Notes under the pieces: model-generated
What the model was told of the DNA's origin: nothing
Database searches by the model: none
The model's input: the letters and a program-made list of their open reading frames with translations, nothing else
Source: Cellvibrio sp. 79
Lineage (GTDB): Bacteria; Pseudomonadota; Gammaproteobacteria; Pseudomonadales; Cellvibrionaceae
NCBI GenBank assembly: GCA_003056245.1
Contig: MVDH01000003.1
Location: 1,031,957 to 1,095,956, forward strand
Length of the DNA stretch: 64,000 nucleotides
Direction: 5' to 3'
Program-made: the position numbers and the translations under genes
Shown: positions 8,090-17,113 of the stretch, piece after piece
Position numbering within the stretch: position 1 is the first letter of the stretch
How the letters are laid out: every line of letters starts with the position of its first letter

Positions 8090-9565
8090 ATGAGCTCACA
8101 CCGTTTAAACCTGCTGGATTTTTCCAACAAATCCGTCGCGACCTTGCACTTCACCTGGTTCGCATTTTTTCTCACCTTCGTCATGTGGTTTAGCTTGCCG
8201 CCGCTAAAACCACTGATCACCGCGTCTTTTACTATGTCACCGCAACAATGGGCGGCATTATTAACATTGAACGTTGCACTCACTATTCCAGCGCGAATTG
8301 TGGTGGGCAGTTTGGTGGATAAATTTGGCCCACGCGCAATTTATTCTGTGTTGCTGATTTTTTCCGGGTTGTTATTAATTGCATTTGCGTCTGCACAAAC
8401 CTACGAACAACTCGCACTCTTCCGTTTCCTGTTAGGTTTTGTCGGCGCCGGTTTTGTAATTGGCATCCGTTTGGTCAGTGAATGGTTTCCTGCGCGTCAG
8501 GTGGGTTTGGCGGAAGGTATTTACGGCGGTTGGGGAAATTTCGGTGCGGCGGCAGCGGGTTTCACATTGCCATTTTTAGCGATCCATGTTTTTGGCGGAA
8601 TTGATGGCTGGCGTTATGCGATGGGCACAGCGGCAATTATCGCGATGATTTATGGTGTAGCGTTTTATTTAACAGTGCGTAATACGCCGAAAGGCTCAAC
8701 CTATTTCAAACCCAAAAAATCCGGTGGTTTGGAAGTTAGCAATAAAAAAGATTTTGTGTTCTACGTAATAATGAACGTGCCGATGTATTTAATCCTCGCG
8801 GTCCTTGCGTGGAAAATGTCACCGACCAACCTGGGCTTGCTGAGCCATGCAACAACCTATGTACTCTACGTGGTATTGCTCGGATTATTTGTATTCCAGT
8901 TCTCGCAAATTTATCGCGTTAACAAAGACATGTTAAAAAATGGCGCCGCTGAACACGATAAATATGAATTCAAACAAGTAGCAATTTTAAGTTGGGCCTA
9001 CCTCGCAACATTCGGTTCTGAAATCGCAGTTGTATCTGTGCTGCCCGCATTTTTTATGACGACCTTTACCGGTCTAAGTGTTACCCAGGCAGCAATGCTC
9101 GGTGGCTCTTTTGCGTTTATGAATTTGGTTGCACGCCCTGGTGGCGGTTGGGTAAGCGATAAATTTGGTCGTCGCTTGAGCATGACATTAATTCTGGCTG
9201 GCGTTGCTGCCGGATATTTATTGCTGTCGCAAATCAATGCCGGTTGGCCGTTATATCTCGCATTTGCGGCCGTATTTGCATGCTCTTTGTTTGTGCAGGC
9301 GGGTTGCGGCGCGGTGTTTGCAGTAGTGCCTTTAATCAAACGCCGCATGACCGGCCAAATCGCAGGCCTCGCCGGTGCTTATGGCAATACCGGTGCATTA
9401 TTTTTCCTGACGATGAATACCTTTATCGATATCCAAACCTTCTTCTTTATGCTGGCTGCCGCCGCCGCGATCGGTTTGATATTCGTGCAATTCCTGAAGG
9501 AACCCAAAGGTCATACCGTGGAAGTTAATGAGGATGGCTCTTTACACCGTATTGAAGTCAGTTAA
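8090..9565 (+). CDS. NarK/NasA-type nitrate/nitrite MFS transporter (right copy)
   Basis: A 491-residue paralogue of the left transporter with the same landmarks: [43 protein letters not shown] and, late in the protein, [11 protein letters not shown]. The Arg of the substrate path and both nitrate-signature loops are kept. Both copies also share the cytoplasmic-loop stretch STYFKPxKSGGLEVxxKKDFV. Differences in the first signature (GGWGNFG against KGLGNIG) suggest a possible split in substrate preference, for example nitrate versus nitrite. It is driven by the sigma-54 promoter at 7970-7986 and followed by its own phosphatase/kinase partner after a repeat element. Confidence 0.92.
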   Translation: MSSHRLNLLDFSNKSVATLHFTWFAFFLTFVMWFSLPPLKPLITASFTMSPQQWAALLTLNVALTIPARIVVGSLVDKFGPRAIYSVLLIFSGLLLIAFASAQTYEQLALFRFLLGFVGAGFVIGIRLVSEWFPARQVGLAEGIYGGWGNFGAAAAGFTLPFLAIHVFGGIDGWRYAMGTAAIIAMIYGVAFYLTVRNTPKGSTYFKPKKSGGLEVSNKKDFVFYVIMNVPMYLILAVLAWKMSPTNLGLLSHATTYVLYVVLLGLFVFQFSQIYRVNKDMLKNGAAEHDKYEFKQVAILSWAYLATFGSEIAVVSVLPAFFMTTFTGLSVTQAAMLGGSFAFMNLVARPGGGWVSDKFGRRLSMTLILAGVAAGYLLLSQINAGWPLYLAFAAVFACSLFVQAGCGAVFAVVPLIKRRMTGQIAGLAGAYGNTGALFFLTMNTFIDIQTFFFMLAAAAAIGLIFVQFLKEPKGHTVEVNEDGSLHRIEVS

Positions 9566-9592
9566 TTTTATCCAAACACAATCAATGGTATC

Positions 9593-9722
9593 GTAGGGGC
9601 GTGATTTATCACGCCCTGTGTTTTTATCGGATACAATTTTTGCAGGTGAATTTTTTAATTAAACCGGCACAATTTTTAGGGCGCAATAATCAGGGCGCAA
9701 TAAATTGCGCCTCTACCCCTAC
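9593..9722. repeat. MITE/REP-like element with terminal inverted repeats
   Basis: The ends are GTAGGGG (9593-9599) and CCCCTAC (9716-9722). Inside are two perfect hairpins: GGGCGTGAT/ATCACGCCC (9597-9616) and GGCGCAAT/ATTGCGCC (9694-9711). This arrangement fits a dispersed non-coding palindromic repeat inserted between the transporter and kinase genes. The first hairpin is followed by a short T-run and could weaken read-through into the kinase gene. Confidence 0.6.
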
Positions 9723-9753
9723 AAAAATTTTCATTTTTTGAAGACCGCAAAAT

Positions 9754-11472
9754 ATGGATCACCTGCAATCCGTTCTACAAATTTCCTTCGCACAAAAAAG
9801 CGAGGCGGGGCGCAAGCCGGAAAACCAGGACACTGTGGGTGCTCGTATTCCCGAAGGGAATTTGCTCACGACAAAAGGAATAGCTGTTGCGATTGCCGAT
9901 GGAGTAAGCAGCAGTAAAGCGGCGCGCGAAGCCAGTCAAACGGCGATTGCCGGTTTCCTGAGCGACTACTACGCAACACCCGATACCTGGCGCACCCAAC
10001 AATCAGCCGTGCGCGTAATCCAGAGTTTAAATTCCAGTCTGTGGGGCCGCAGCCAGAACTCCATTTATGGCGAAGGTTATCTCACCACATTTTCTGCACT
10101 GATTTTAAAAGGTGACAGCGGATTTATTTTTCATGTGGGCGACACCCGTGTCTATCGCCTGCGCGATAACAATCTCGAATTGCTGACCCGCGACCACACC
10201 CAGCGTATCGATAAACACACAACCCATTTAAGCCGCGCCATGGGCGCTGATCCTTACCTTGAAGTGGATATGCATACGCTGGAGTTACAGCGCGGCGACA
10301 TTTTTATTTTAACCAGCGATGGCATTCACGAGGCCATACCCACGCAGGAATTTAAAAATTTTATCCTGGAGCATCGCAACAATTTGGATGACTTGGTTAA
10401 CAAAGCACTACCATTCGCGCTGCAAAACAACAGCGAAGATAATTTAAGCATTCAGACATTGCGCGTAGAAAATTTGGGGACAGCAGGGCAGGATGATGCA
10501 GTGCAAGTATTATCGCGCCTGCCATTTCCACCGGTGCTATCACCGGGGCAAAGTATTGACGGTTTGCGCATAAAAAAAATTATGCATGAATCGACACGCA
10601 GCCAGGTGTATCTCGTCGAAGATGAAAAAAATAATTTGCTGGTGATGAAAACACCGTCCGAGCTTTATCAGGATGACAAAGCCTTTATCGAACGTTTTGT
10701 GATGGAAGCCTGGATCGGTGCACGTATCCATAGCCCGGCCGTTGTGCGTGTTATTCCCGCCGCTGAAGCGCGCTCCTGTTTGTATTACCTCACCGAATAT
10801 ATTCCTGGCCCCACCCTCACCCAATTATTAAAAGAGCGCGGGATTTTATCGATACTGGATGCCGTAGAACTCACCGAAGGTTTGATTCGCGGCATACGCG
10901 CGTTCCATCGCAAGGAAACCCTGCACCAGGACATCAAACCGGACAATATCGTCATTAGCGGTAAAGGTCCGATGATTGTGGATTTTGGTTCTTGCTGGGT
11001 GGCCGGGGTGCAGGAAGCAGGCGCGCCCTTCACGCGCGATAACATTCTCGGCACACTCGATTATTCCGCGCCCGAATATCGCTATGGCGGCAGCGTTAGC
11101 GAAGCATCAGATCAATTTTCGCTGGCAGTGCTGTGCTACGAAATGCTTACCGGAAAATTGCCATACGGCAGCGCTTATAGCAAAGCCATGGATTTAAAAA
11201 GTTTCCAGAAGCTCACCTACATCTCCGCCATGAAACACAACCCGCTGGTACCTTACTGGCTGGATAAAGCGCTGGAGAAAGCCCTGAGTATCAACCCGGC
11301 CCATCGCTATGAAGCCCTGAGCGAATGGCAGCAGGATTTAAAACGCCCCAACCCCAATTGGCTCAGCCCGCGCGCGCAACCACTTATTGAAACCCACCCG
11401 GATAAAGTCTGGAAATTCCTCGCCATTAGCGGCTGGATTGCGGCAGCTATCGCATTTTTCTCACGCGGTTAA
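9754..11472 (+). CDS. PP2C phosphatase / Ser-Thr kinase fusion, membrane-anchored (right copy)
   Basis: A 572-residue paralogue of the protein at 4263-5990 with the same plan. PP2C motifs: ENQD (23-26), ADG (48-50), VGDTRVYRL (128-136), TSDG (187-190), EDN (228-230). Kinase motifs: Lys299 in MKTP, Glu319, HQDIKPDN (391-398), VDFG (409-412), SAPE. The glycine loop is again degenerate (MHESTRSQVYLV), so this is a family trait and not decay. One C-terminal membrane helix (about 548-568). It lies downstream of its transporter, but the repeat at 9593-9722 separates them. Combining phosphatase and kinase in one chain suggests a self-resetting switch acting on the neighbouring transporter or on nitrogen-assimilation enzymes; the substrate is unknown. 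Confidence 0.9.
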   Translation: MDHLQSVLQISFAQKSEAGRKPENQDTVGARIPEGNLLTTKGIAVAIADGVSSSKAAREASQTAIAGFLSDYYATPDTWRTQQSAVRVIQSLNSSLWGRSQNSIYGEGYLTTFSALILKGDSGFIFHVGDTRVYRLRDNNLELLTRDHTQRIDKHTTHLSRAMGADPYLEVDMHTLELQRGDIFILTSDGIHEAIPTQEFKNFILEHRNNLDDLVNKALPFALQNNSEDNLSIQTLRVENLGTAGQDDAVQVLSRLPFPPVLSPGQSIDGLRIKKIMHESTRSQVYLVEDEKNNLLVMKTPSELYQDDKAFIERFVMEAWIGARIHSPAVVRVIPAAEARSCLYYLTEYIPGPTLTQLLKERGILSILDAVELTEGLIRGIRAFHRKETLHQDIKPDNIVISGKGPMIVDFGSCWVAGVQEAGAPFTRDNILGTLDYSAPEYRYGGSVSEASDQFSLAVLCYEMLTGKLPYGSAYSKAMDLKSFQKLTYISAMKHNPLVPYWLDKALEKALSINPAHRYEALSEWQQDLKRPNPNWLSPRAQPLIETHPDKVWKFLAISGWIAAAIAFFSRG

Positions 11473-11627
11473 TCAAATCGGCTAAAACCCTGAGCGGGTT
11501 GTGATTTGGGTTGCCCACTGGCATCCAATTCTTTGGTATCCTTTTGAATAAATAACGATCATCACCAAACGAATAACATCACCATCACAATAATCGCCAC
11601 CAATAATACCGACTGCGGGACTCGACC

Positions 11628-13055
11628 ATGGCTAACAAACGCGCCCTGATTGTTGACGATTCGACAACAGCCCAATACCGCCTCAAAAAAATGCTGCGCC
11701 GTTATCCGCTGGATATAGACGTCGCCGACTCCGGTGAAGCCGCATTACGCTACCTTGCCCACAATGTCCCCGATGTGATTTTTATGGATCACACCATGTC
11801 CGGCATGGACGGCTTTCGCGCGCTGCAAATTATTAAATCCCATCCGGAAACCGCGATGGTGCCGGTGATTATGTACACCGCCCAGAGCGGCGATGTGTAC
11901 ACCAGCCAGGCGCGCGCGCTAGGTGCATTGGATGTAGTGAGCAAAGACACCATTAACGCTACCGATTTATCCAAGGTGATGGATGCGATCCATATTTATT
12001 CCGAAACAGCGGAGCAAAGGGAAGCCAGTTCGGATCAGATTGAAAGCGCAGAATTAATTGCTGCGGCAAATAAAGTGACGGATATCAATGCCCATCGTAT
12101 TGAGCGCCGCGCACCAAACCCGGCGGCAGTGGAACAAGCACGGAATCTGGAATTGCGTTTGAGCCATATGGAACACACGCTGGAAGATAACCGCCGCTTC
12201 ATTACCTCGCGCGTGGTGCGTGAACTGCAAGGCCTGCGCAAAAATTTGCGCGAGGAATTAAATGATATTTTGCAACAGCAACAAGCTGCCGTTGCACCAA
12301 CGGCGCTACCCGCACCGGAAGCCGAGCAACCCGCTAAAAAAGAAAGTAGGGGCTGGCCAATTGCCACCGCATTCATTGCCATGGCTGCACTGGCAGTCAT
12401 TGCCTATTTTTTAGTGCAAATACATCAGCAGCTTAATCAAAATGCACAAGTGCAGGAACAATTCGGCAAGCAGTTGCAAGATGTTTCCACTAAAGCGAAT
12501 CGCGAGCCGGAATTAATTTCACCTGCGATGCAAAATGCGCGCATCGGGCAGCCACCACCGCTGCCAGCGGCCAACGACAGTGATTTTATCGGTGATATCG
12601 CCTGGACATTTAACCAAAGCGGCGCACTCGCCTTCAAACAAAACACCATAGATCCAAAACCGGTTTTGCGTTTGCATGAATTATTACATCGTATCGCCAG
12701 CAATGGTTTTAAAGGCACGGCGACAATCACCATTTTTGTGGGTAACTTTTGCGTGTCGATCGATAACATGGGAATGGCGCAACTCGCCAAACCGGAAGGC
12801 ACGCTGGGCGATTGCATGCTCTCCAGTGAAATTTATATGCTGGAGCGTGTAATGGATGAATATACGCGCGAAACCAATGCAATCCTGAGCAACTTAACTC
12901 GCGCCCCGAATTCAACATTACGCTTTGTCATTAATGCCGCCGAAGGACCAGACACTTATCCGGAACGCATTCCCACAGTAAGCGCACGCGATTGGAATAC
13001 GATCGCACAGAATAACAATCGGATTGAATTGGCATTGACGCCGGATGAGGAATAG
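11628..13055 (+). CDS. Membrane-anchored response-regulator receiver protein
   Basis: A 475-residue protein. Residues 4-120 are a CheY-like receiver with all key residues: DD (10-11), phospho-acceptor Asp54 in FMDHTMSG, Thr84 and Lys106. A coiled coil follows (about 164-217), then a Pro/Ala stretch, one membrane helix (about 243-263, WPIATAFIAMAALAVIAYFLV), and a C-terminal region of about 210 residues that would lie in the periplasm and has Cys in GNFCVS and GDCML. There is no DNA-binding or catalytic output domain. A receiver joined to a membrane helix and periplasmic domain is unusual and implies inside-to-outside signalling. It lies 155 bases after the right kinase gene and may be part of the same pathway. 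Confidence 0.85.
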   Translation: MANKRALIVDDSTTAQYRLKKMLRRYPLDIDVADSGEAALRYLAHNVPDVIFMDHTMSGMDGFRALQIIKSHPETAMVPVIMYTAQSGDVYTSQARALGALDVVSKDTINATDLSKVMDAIHIYSETAEQREASSDQIESAELIAAANKVTDINAHRIERRAPNPAAVEQARNLELRLSHMEHTLEDNRRFITSRVVRELQGLRKNLREELNDILQQQQAAVAPTALPAPEAEQPAKKESRGWPIATAFIAMAALAVIAYFLVQIHQQLNQNAQVQEQFGKQLQDVSTKANREPELISPAMQNARIGQPPPLPAANDSDFIGDIAWTFNQSGALAFKQNTIDPKPVLRLHELLHRIASNGFKGTATITIFVGNFCVSIDNMGMAQLAKPEGTLGDCMLSSEIYMLERVMDEYTRETNAILSNLTRAPNSTLRFVINAAEGPDTYPERIPTVSARDWNTIAQNNNRIELALTPDEE

Positions 13056-13090
13056 CTTGACCAACAGCGAAAAATAATTAGCAGGAAAAA

Positions 13091-13117
13091 AAAGCCAGCA
13101 ACGTTGCTGGCTTTTTT
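13091..13117. terminator. Bidirectional intrinsic terminator
   Basis: A perfect 20-base palindrome (13093-13112, AGCCAGCAAC and its complement) is flanked by A-tract and T-tract. It separates the receiver gene from the convergent unknown gene. Confidence 0.9.
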
Positions 13118-13140
13118 ATTTCATCCTGCTTGGCACATAA

Positions 13141-13905
13141 TCAGTGCTCATCGATATCGTACATATGATCAATCACATAACGCGCTTTCGGCAGCAGACC
13201 ATTTTGTTGTGTCTTGCTGTAGTAATCCTGCCAGTATTTTACGCCGCTCCAAAAAGTTTCCGGCGTTGATAAATTCGCATTGACGCCAGGCGCCAGATCA
13301 AAATTGTTAGCACTGAATAATTGATTTAACATCATCGCAGATGGAAAACCGATTTGTTGAACCAGCGGATTAGCCGCATTACCTGCGCCCCATACAAATG
13401 CAAGCCACGGCAGAATATTTTCTACAGCGTCATAACTGACCCGTGACATTTTGTATTCATTGAGCAATTTGAGGATTTTATGTTGCTCAACCGGAATTGC
13501 CAGCAACGCAAGATTCGGATAATCAGGCAATTTATTTACCGACAACTCCACCAAACCATTGCGCGCCGGTGCGTAAGATTCAAACGCCGGCTGGAACAAT
13601 GGCAGGTTATAAAATTTTGCCGTTGAAAAATTTCCCTTTACCACTTTGAGCAGCGCGCAGTCAGACCAAAATGACGGCAACATATCACCGCGCAAATGGG
13701 ATTGCGCCACGCGAATACGAAATGAGGCAATATCCTTGCCGCCTGCCAACACCACAAAACTCCAATGATTAACATCATCGAGCACAAAACTGTTATAGGC
13801 ACGCTTTAACCATTGCGCATTGGTTTCTTTATCGCGCTCCAGTTTTTCTATGTCGCTTTTTGTACGCGACAAGGTCGAGAACGTTGAGAGTGTTTGTGTG
13901 ATCAT
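13141..13905 (-). CDS. Unrecognised cytoplasmic protein next to a PhoD-like phosphatase
   Basis: A 254-residue protein with no signal peptide, membrane segment or motif I can assign. The start is well supported by GAGGAAAGG just upstream of the ATG. The sequence is rich in aromatic residues and has an N-terminal charged helix (SRTKSDIEKLERDKETNAQWLKR begins it) followed by mixed beta and alpha segments. It is separated by 64 bases from the PhoD-like gene upstream on the same strand, with no terminator between them, so the two are probably co-transcribed. Codon use looks like that of its neighbours. Function unknown. Confidence 0.75.
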   Translation of the reverse strand: MITQTLSTFSTLSRTKSDIEKLERDKETNAQWLKRAYNSFVLDDVNHWSFVVLAGGKDIASFRIRVAQSHLRGDMLPSFWSDCALLKVVKGNFSTAKFYNLPLFQPAFESYAPARNGLVELSVNKLPDYPNLALLAIPVEQHKILKLLNEYKMSRVSYDAVENILPWLAFVWGAGNAANPLVQQIGFPSAMMLNQLFSANNFDLAPGVNANLSTPETFWSGVKYWQDYYSKTQQNGLLPKARYVIDHMYDIDEH

Positions 13906-13969
13906 TATCCTTTCCTCAAGAGATAGCTGAAATTAGTGAAGGCACAATAGTGTTAACTAAGGGCAATTA

Positions 13970-15436
13970 TTAAAATCCCAACAATTTAAAAGGGCCTTGC
14001 GTGGATGAATACTTACGCCGCTTTTTTTCATCGGGGTCAGTGCAAATATAATCAACACTGAATTCAAGGCCGCCTGCAATCGCATGGAAACGCAATAACG
14101 CTACATGATCCCCTTGCTGCTGGTGTTTGGTGGAGAGATTAAGGTTGCCTATGCTAATCCCCGCCAGGTCGCAGGGTGCATCAGGATGCTTTGGAAACGG
14201 CCTTGCATCACCAAAGATACTCTGCCATGTATTTTTTATTTCTTTCTTTTGATCACTGATTACAGTATCAATAAGGCGTGAAGGTGAAGCGATTACTTCA
14301 TAAAATAATTTTTTCCCTTTGTGATTTTCGCCTTCAACAATTCGCCCCCAATGCACATCGCCCGTGATATATATCACGGGTATTTCATAGTCGAACAATT
14401 TTGTTAATGCCCCGGTTAGTATCGAAAAATCCTTATAGTTGGGCATTTCCATATCAGCGAGCTTTTTAGCCCAGAAGCCCGGCTCTTCTATCAATAATGC
14501 TTGCCCGGAACTTAATAAGCCAACTGCCGGTTGATTATTTTTTTTGCGCGCGATCAGATCCTGTGTCCATTTTTCGATAGCGACATGGGTTGCACCATTA
14601 AACATCTGCTTCCCTATAGCATCGCGCCGTGTGCGACCGTCAAGAAATAACATACTGAGCGGTTCAATATCCTGCCGGAAAAATCCGCACGCTTGCGCGG
14701 GAGACATTTGGTAGCGCTCGTACAATCGCTGCGCGATTTCTTGCCAGTTGGCCCGGTCCTGCTCATCGTGGGTGTTATCCAATTGCGCCTGGTAAAGCGG
14801 AAAATTATTCCAGAACTCATGATCATCAGGCACACAGAATACCGGCCCGTGGCTCAACACCCGGGCAAGGCCAGGCTGCCCCAACGAAGAGGAAAACCAA
14901 TTGACGTAATATTTTTTTCCCAACGCCTGGGCAAGACATTTCTTATTACCAGGTAAATTTTGCAGTGAAGGTAAATCAAGATAAACCTGATCGCCCGCTA
15001 AATACGTAAAATCCGGAACGGGTTTGATTGCCCTGATTACATCAGCAAGTGCACGGCTTTTATCATTAGGCTGGTAATAACATGATGAAAGTAACAGGTT
15101 AAAACTCGCCATCGTTTTAGTCGGCAAAGATGCGGGCGGGCGACGGCTGGTAAGACTGGTTTTGATCGTAGTGCCGGGAATGCGTACTGTAATCTCGAAG
15201 CGGTCAGTAGTTGCTGGCCACTGGAGGCGAAATAATGCGCGATGATTCAATGGCTTGCCGCGCGCATCACAGATTTCATCACCCAACGGTTCAAAACCCG
15301 GTTGCAATAATTCTGCGGCTGCTGGCAAGCCTGAAATTTCAAACGTTACAGAAGGCGGTGGATAGGCCTCCACAATGCCAACCCAAACCAATAATTCATC
15401 GGGCTGGCCAATCTGGTTGTAAGCAAAAAGCTGCAC
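13970..15436 (-). CDS. PhoD-like metallophosphatase
   Basis: A 488-residue protein with the metallophosphatase blocks of the PhoD family: SSCYY, GDQVY (148-152), DDHEFWNN (204-211) and TGDVHWG (358-364). These carry the Asp, Asn and His ligands of a two-metal centre that cleaves phosphomonoesters or diesters. A GTG at 15434-15436 is chosen as start because AAGGGAG sits 8 bases upstream. The longer frame, from a TTG at 15547, would add 37 residues without a good ribosome-binding site. No signal peptide follows the GTG start, whereas PhoD proper is a Tat-exported enzyme, so this variant appears cytoplasmic. It likely forms a two-gene unit with the unknown gene at 13141. Confidence 0.8.
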   Translation of the reverse strand: MQLFAYNQIGQPDELLVWVGIVEAYPPPSVTFEISGLPAAAELLQPGFEPLGDEICDARGKPLNHRALFRLQWPATTDRFEITVRIPGTTIKTSLTSRRPPASLPTKTMASFNLLLSSCYYQPNDKSRALADVIRAIKPVPDFTYLAGDQVYLDLPSLQNLPGNKKCLAQALGKKYYVNWFSSSLGQPGLARVLSHGPVFCVPDDHEFWNNFPLYQAQLDNTHDEQDRANWQEIAQRLYERYQMSPAQACGFFRQDIEPLSMLFLDGRTRRDAIGKQMFNGATHVAIEKWTQDLIARKKNNQPAVGLLSSGQALLIEEPGFWAKKLADMEMPNYKDFSILTGALTKLFDYEIPVIYITGDVHWGRIVEGENHKGKKLFYEVIASPSRLIDTVISDQKKEIKNTWQSIFGDARPFPKHPDAPCDLAGISIGNLNLSTKHQQQGDHVALLRFHAIAGGLEFSVDYICTDPDEKKRRKYSSTQGPFKLLGF

Positions 15437-15711
15437 CGGGTTTCTCCCTTGAAAGAGGTGTAGAGCAGATAGCACTATAAACGAAACCGCCCCGGTTGTT
15501 ATGTTATTTAATGTTGCAGCAGGGCGGTATGGAGCGTAACGGTGCAATGCTGTCAGATCAAAAAATACAACCCGTTCTGACTTGTTATTGCCTATTTGAC
15601 TTTTGCACCTTCAAGTTTCTGAGCAGCAATATACGCCCATTCAAAAGGCGCCACGGTATCAATGGATAAATAGCAGTGTAAAAAGCCATCCAGATTTTTT
15701 CAGTTATAAAA

Positions 15712-15739
15712 AAAGCGAGCCTCGTTTGAGGCTCGCTTT
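15712..15739 (-). terminator. Intrinsic terminator after the alpha-galactosidase gene
   Basis: A 12-bp perfect stem (AAAGCGAGCCTC and its complement) with a 4-base loop. On the minus strand a run of seven T follows, ending the GH27 transcript. The rest of the 15437-15773 gap shows nothing recognisable. Confidence 0.9.
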
Positions 15740-15773
15740 CGGATTAACACTATCGAAATTCAATACTGCAACA

Positions 15774-16988
15774 TTATTGCGGAGTCAAACGCAACACTAC
15801 AACACCATGAGCAGGAAGAGTGGTTGTATATTTCTCAGTAGTAGAGCCTTTGCCATCGCGCCAGATATCGCGCCAGTTGAATTTTTTCTTATCAAAGAAA
15901 ATTTCGTGCTTGCTGATGTCGTCTTTCATGTAATGGAAAGCCCAATCCAGTGTGTAATCGCGAGCTACATCATCGCGATTCAGGAACAGGAAAGCGAACT
16001 CGCCTTTTTCTAAAGGCTTCACATAAATTTCGATATCACCATCATCAATCCATTTCATTGCTTGCACACCAAGCTTGTCTTGATTAATTGCCAGCATATC
16101 TTTGTTGGTAAGGATTTTTTTGGTGGCATCGCTCATGCTACGCAAATCATTACCCGCAATTAATGGCGATGCCATAATTGCCCATAAAGAAAAATGCGCG
16201 CGATCTTCGTCTTCGGTCATGCCGTTGCCAACTTCCATCATGTCCATATCATTCCAGTGACCGGGGCCCGCAAATTTACGCAAGCCCGCTTGTTTGTCGA
16301 GGATTGGTAACACTCCCCACGATGACCATGAGCCGTGGTTGTGTTCGCAATTCCAGCACGGATAAATATCACCCGTGGTGCGCCAGGAATGGCCGACATC
16401 TTTTGCCCAATCCCACGGCTTATTATCGCCCCACTCGCAAATGCTGAATAAAATCGGGCGACCGGCTTTGTGCAATGCATCGCGCATAGTTGAGTAAGCA
16501 GAAACCGGATTGATGTCTTTGGTATCACACCAATCGTATTTCACGTAGTCAATTCCCCAGCTCGCGTAGGAAATCGCGTCCTGATATTCGTGGCCACGGC
16601 TACCGGGGCGACCTGCGCACGTGGTATTGCCCGCATCAGAATAAATACCAATTTTTAAACCTTTGGAGTGAACATAATCAGCTAGCGCTTTCATACCGGA
16701 AGGAAAATGTTTTTTATCGGCCTGGATAAAACCATTTTTATCGCGCTCACCATGCCAGCAATCATCGACATTAATGTATTCATAACCCGCGTCTTTCATG
16801 CCCGATGAAACCATCGCATCGGCCATTTCGCGAATCATTTTTTCATTCACATCACAACCAAACGTGTTCCAGCTATTCCAGCCCAGCTGCGGCGTTTTGG
16901 CAAGTTGTTCAAATTTTTGTGCGTGCGCGTGCGCGCCCAATAATAACGACGCAATAAAGCCAAGGTGGATAAATAATTTTTTCGTCAT
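15774..16988 (-). CDS. GH27 alpha-galactosidase, secreted
   Basis: A 404-residue enzyme with a signal peptide (cleavage near AHAHAQ). It is the single-domain GH27 type that removes alpha-1,6-galactose side chains from galactomannan. The family landmarks are clear: PQLGWNSWNTFGC (33-45), NVDDCWH (73-79), the nucleophile Asp152 in YVKYDWCD, and the acid/base Asp207 in WRTTGDI. The length fits a catalytic domain plus the C-terminal beta-domain with no CBM. It follows the GH5 mannanase on the same strand, but a hairpin lies between them. Similar enzymes are known from Cellvibrio (Aga27A). Without a CBM it may act on oligosaccharides in the periplasm or at the cell surface. Confidence 0.95.
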   Translation of the reverse strand: MTKKLFIHLGFIASLLLGAHAHAQKFEQLAKTPQLGWNSWNTFGCDVNEKMIREMADAMVSSGMKDAGYEYINVDDCWHGERDKNGFIQADKKHFPSGMKALADYVHSKGLKIGIYSDAGNTTCAGRPGSRGHEYQDAISYASWGIDYVKYDWCDTKDINPVSAYSTMRDALHKAGRPILFSICEWGDNKPWDWAKDVGHSWRTTGDIYPCWNCEHNHGSWSSWGVLPILDKQAGLRKFAGPGHWNDMDMMEVGNGMTEDEDRAHFSLWAIMASPLIAGNDLRSMSDATKKILTNKDMLAINQDKLGVQAMKWIDDGDIEIYVKPLEKGEFAFLFLNRDDVARDYTLDWAFHYMKDDISKHEIFFDKKKFNWRDIWRDGKGSTTEKYTTTLPAHGVVVLRLTPQ

Positions 16989-17062
16989 GGGTGAGCACCT
17001 GTTGTCATTTTTTATAAATACTTATTGGATATTACTAATCATATAAATTAACGGATTTGCAA

Positions 17063-17092
17063 AAAAAACTGCAATTCACATTGCAGTTTTTT
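17063..17092. terminator. Bidirectional hairpin between GH5 and GH27 genes
   Basis: AAAAAACTGCAA and its complement form a 12-bp stem with a 6-base loop, with T-tract on either strand. It should end the mannanase transcript, so the alpha-galactosidase probably has its own promoter at 16989-17062. Confidence 0.85.
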
Positions 17093-17113
17093 ACTTTTTA
17101 ATTTCATCCGCAC

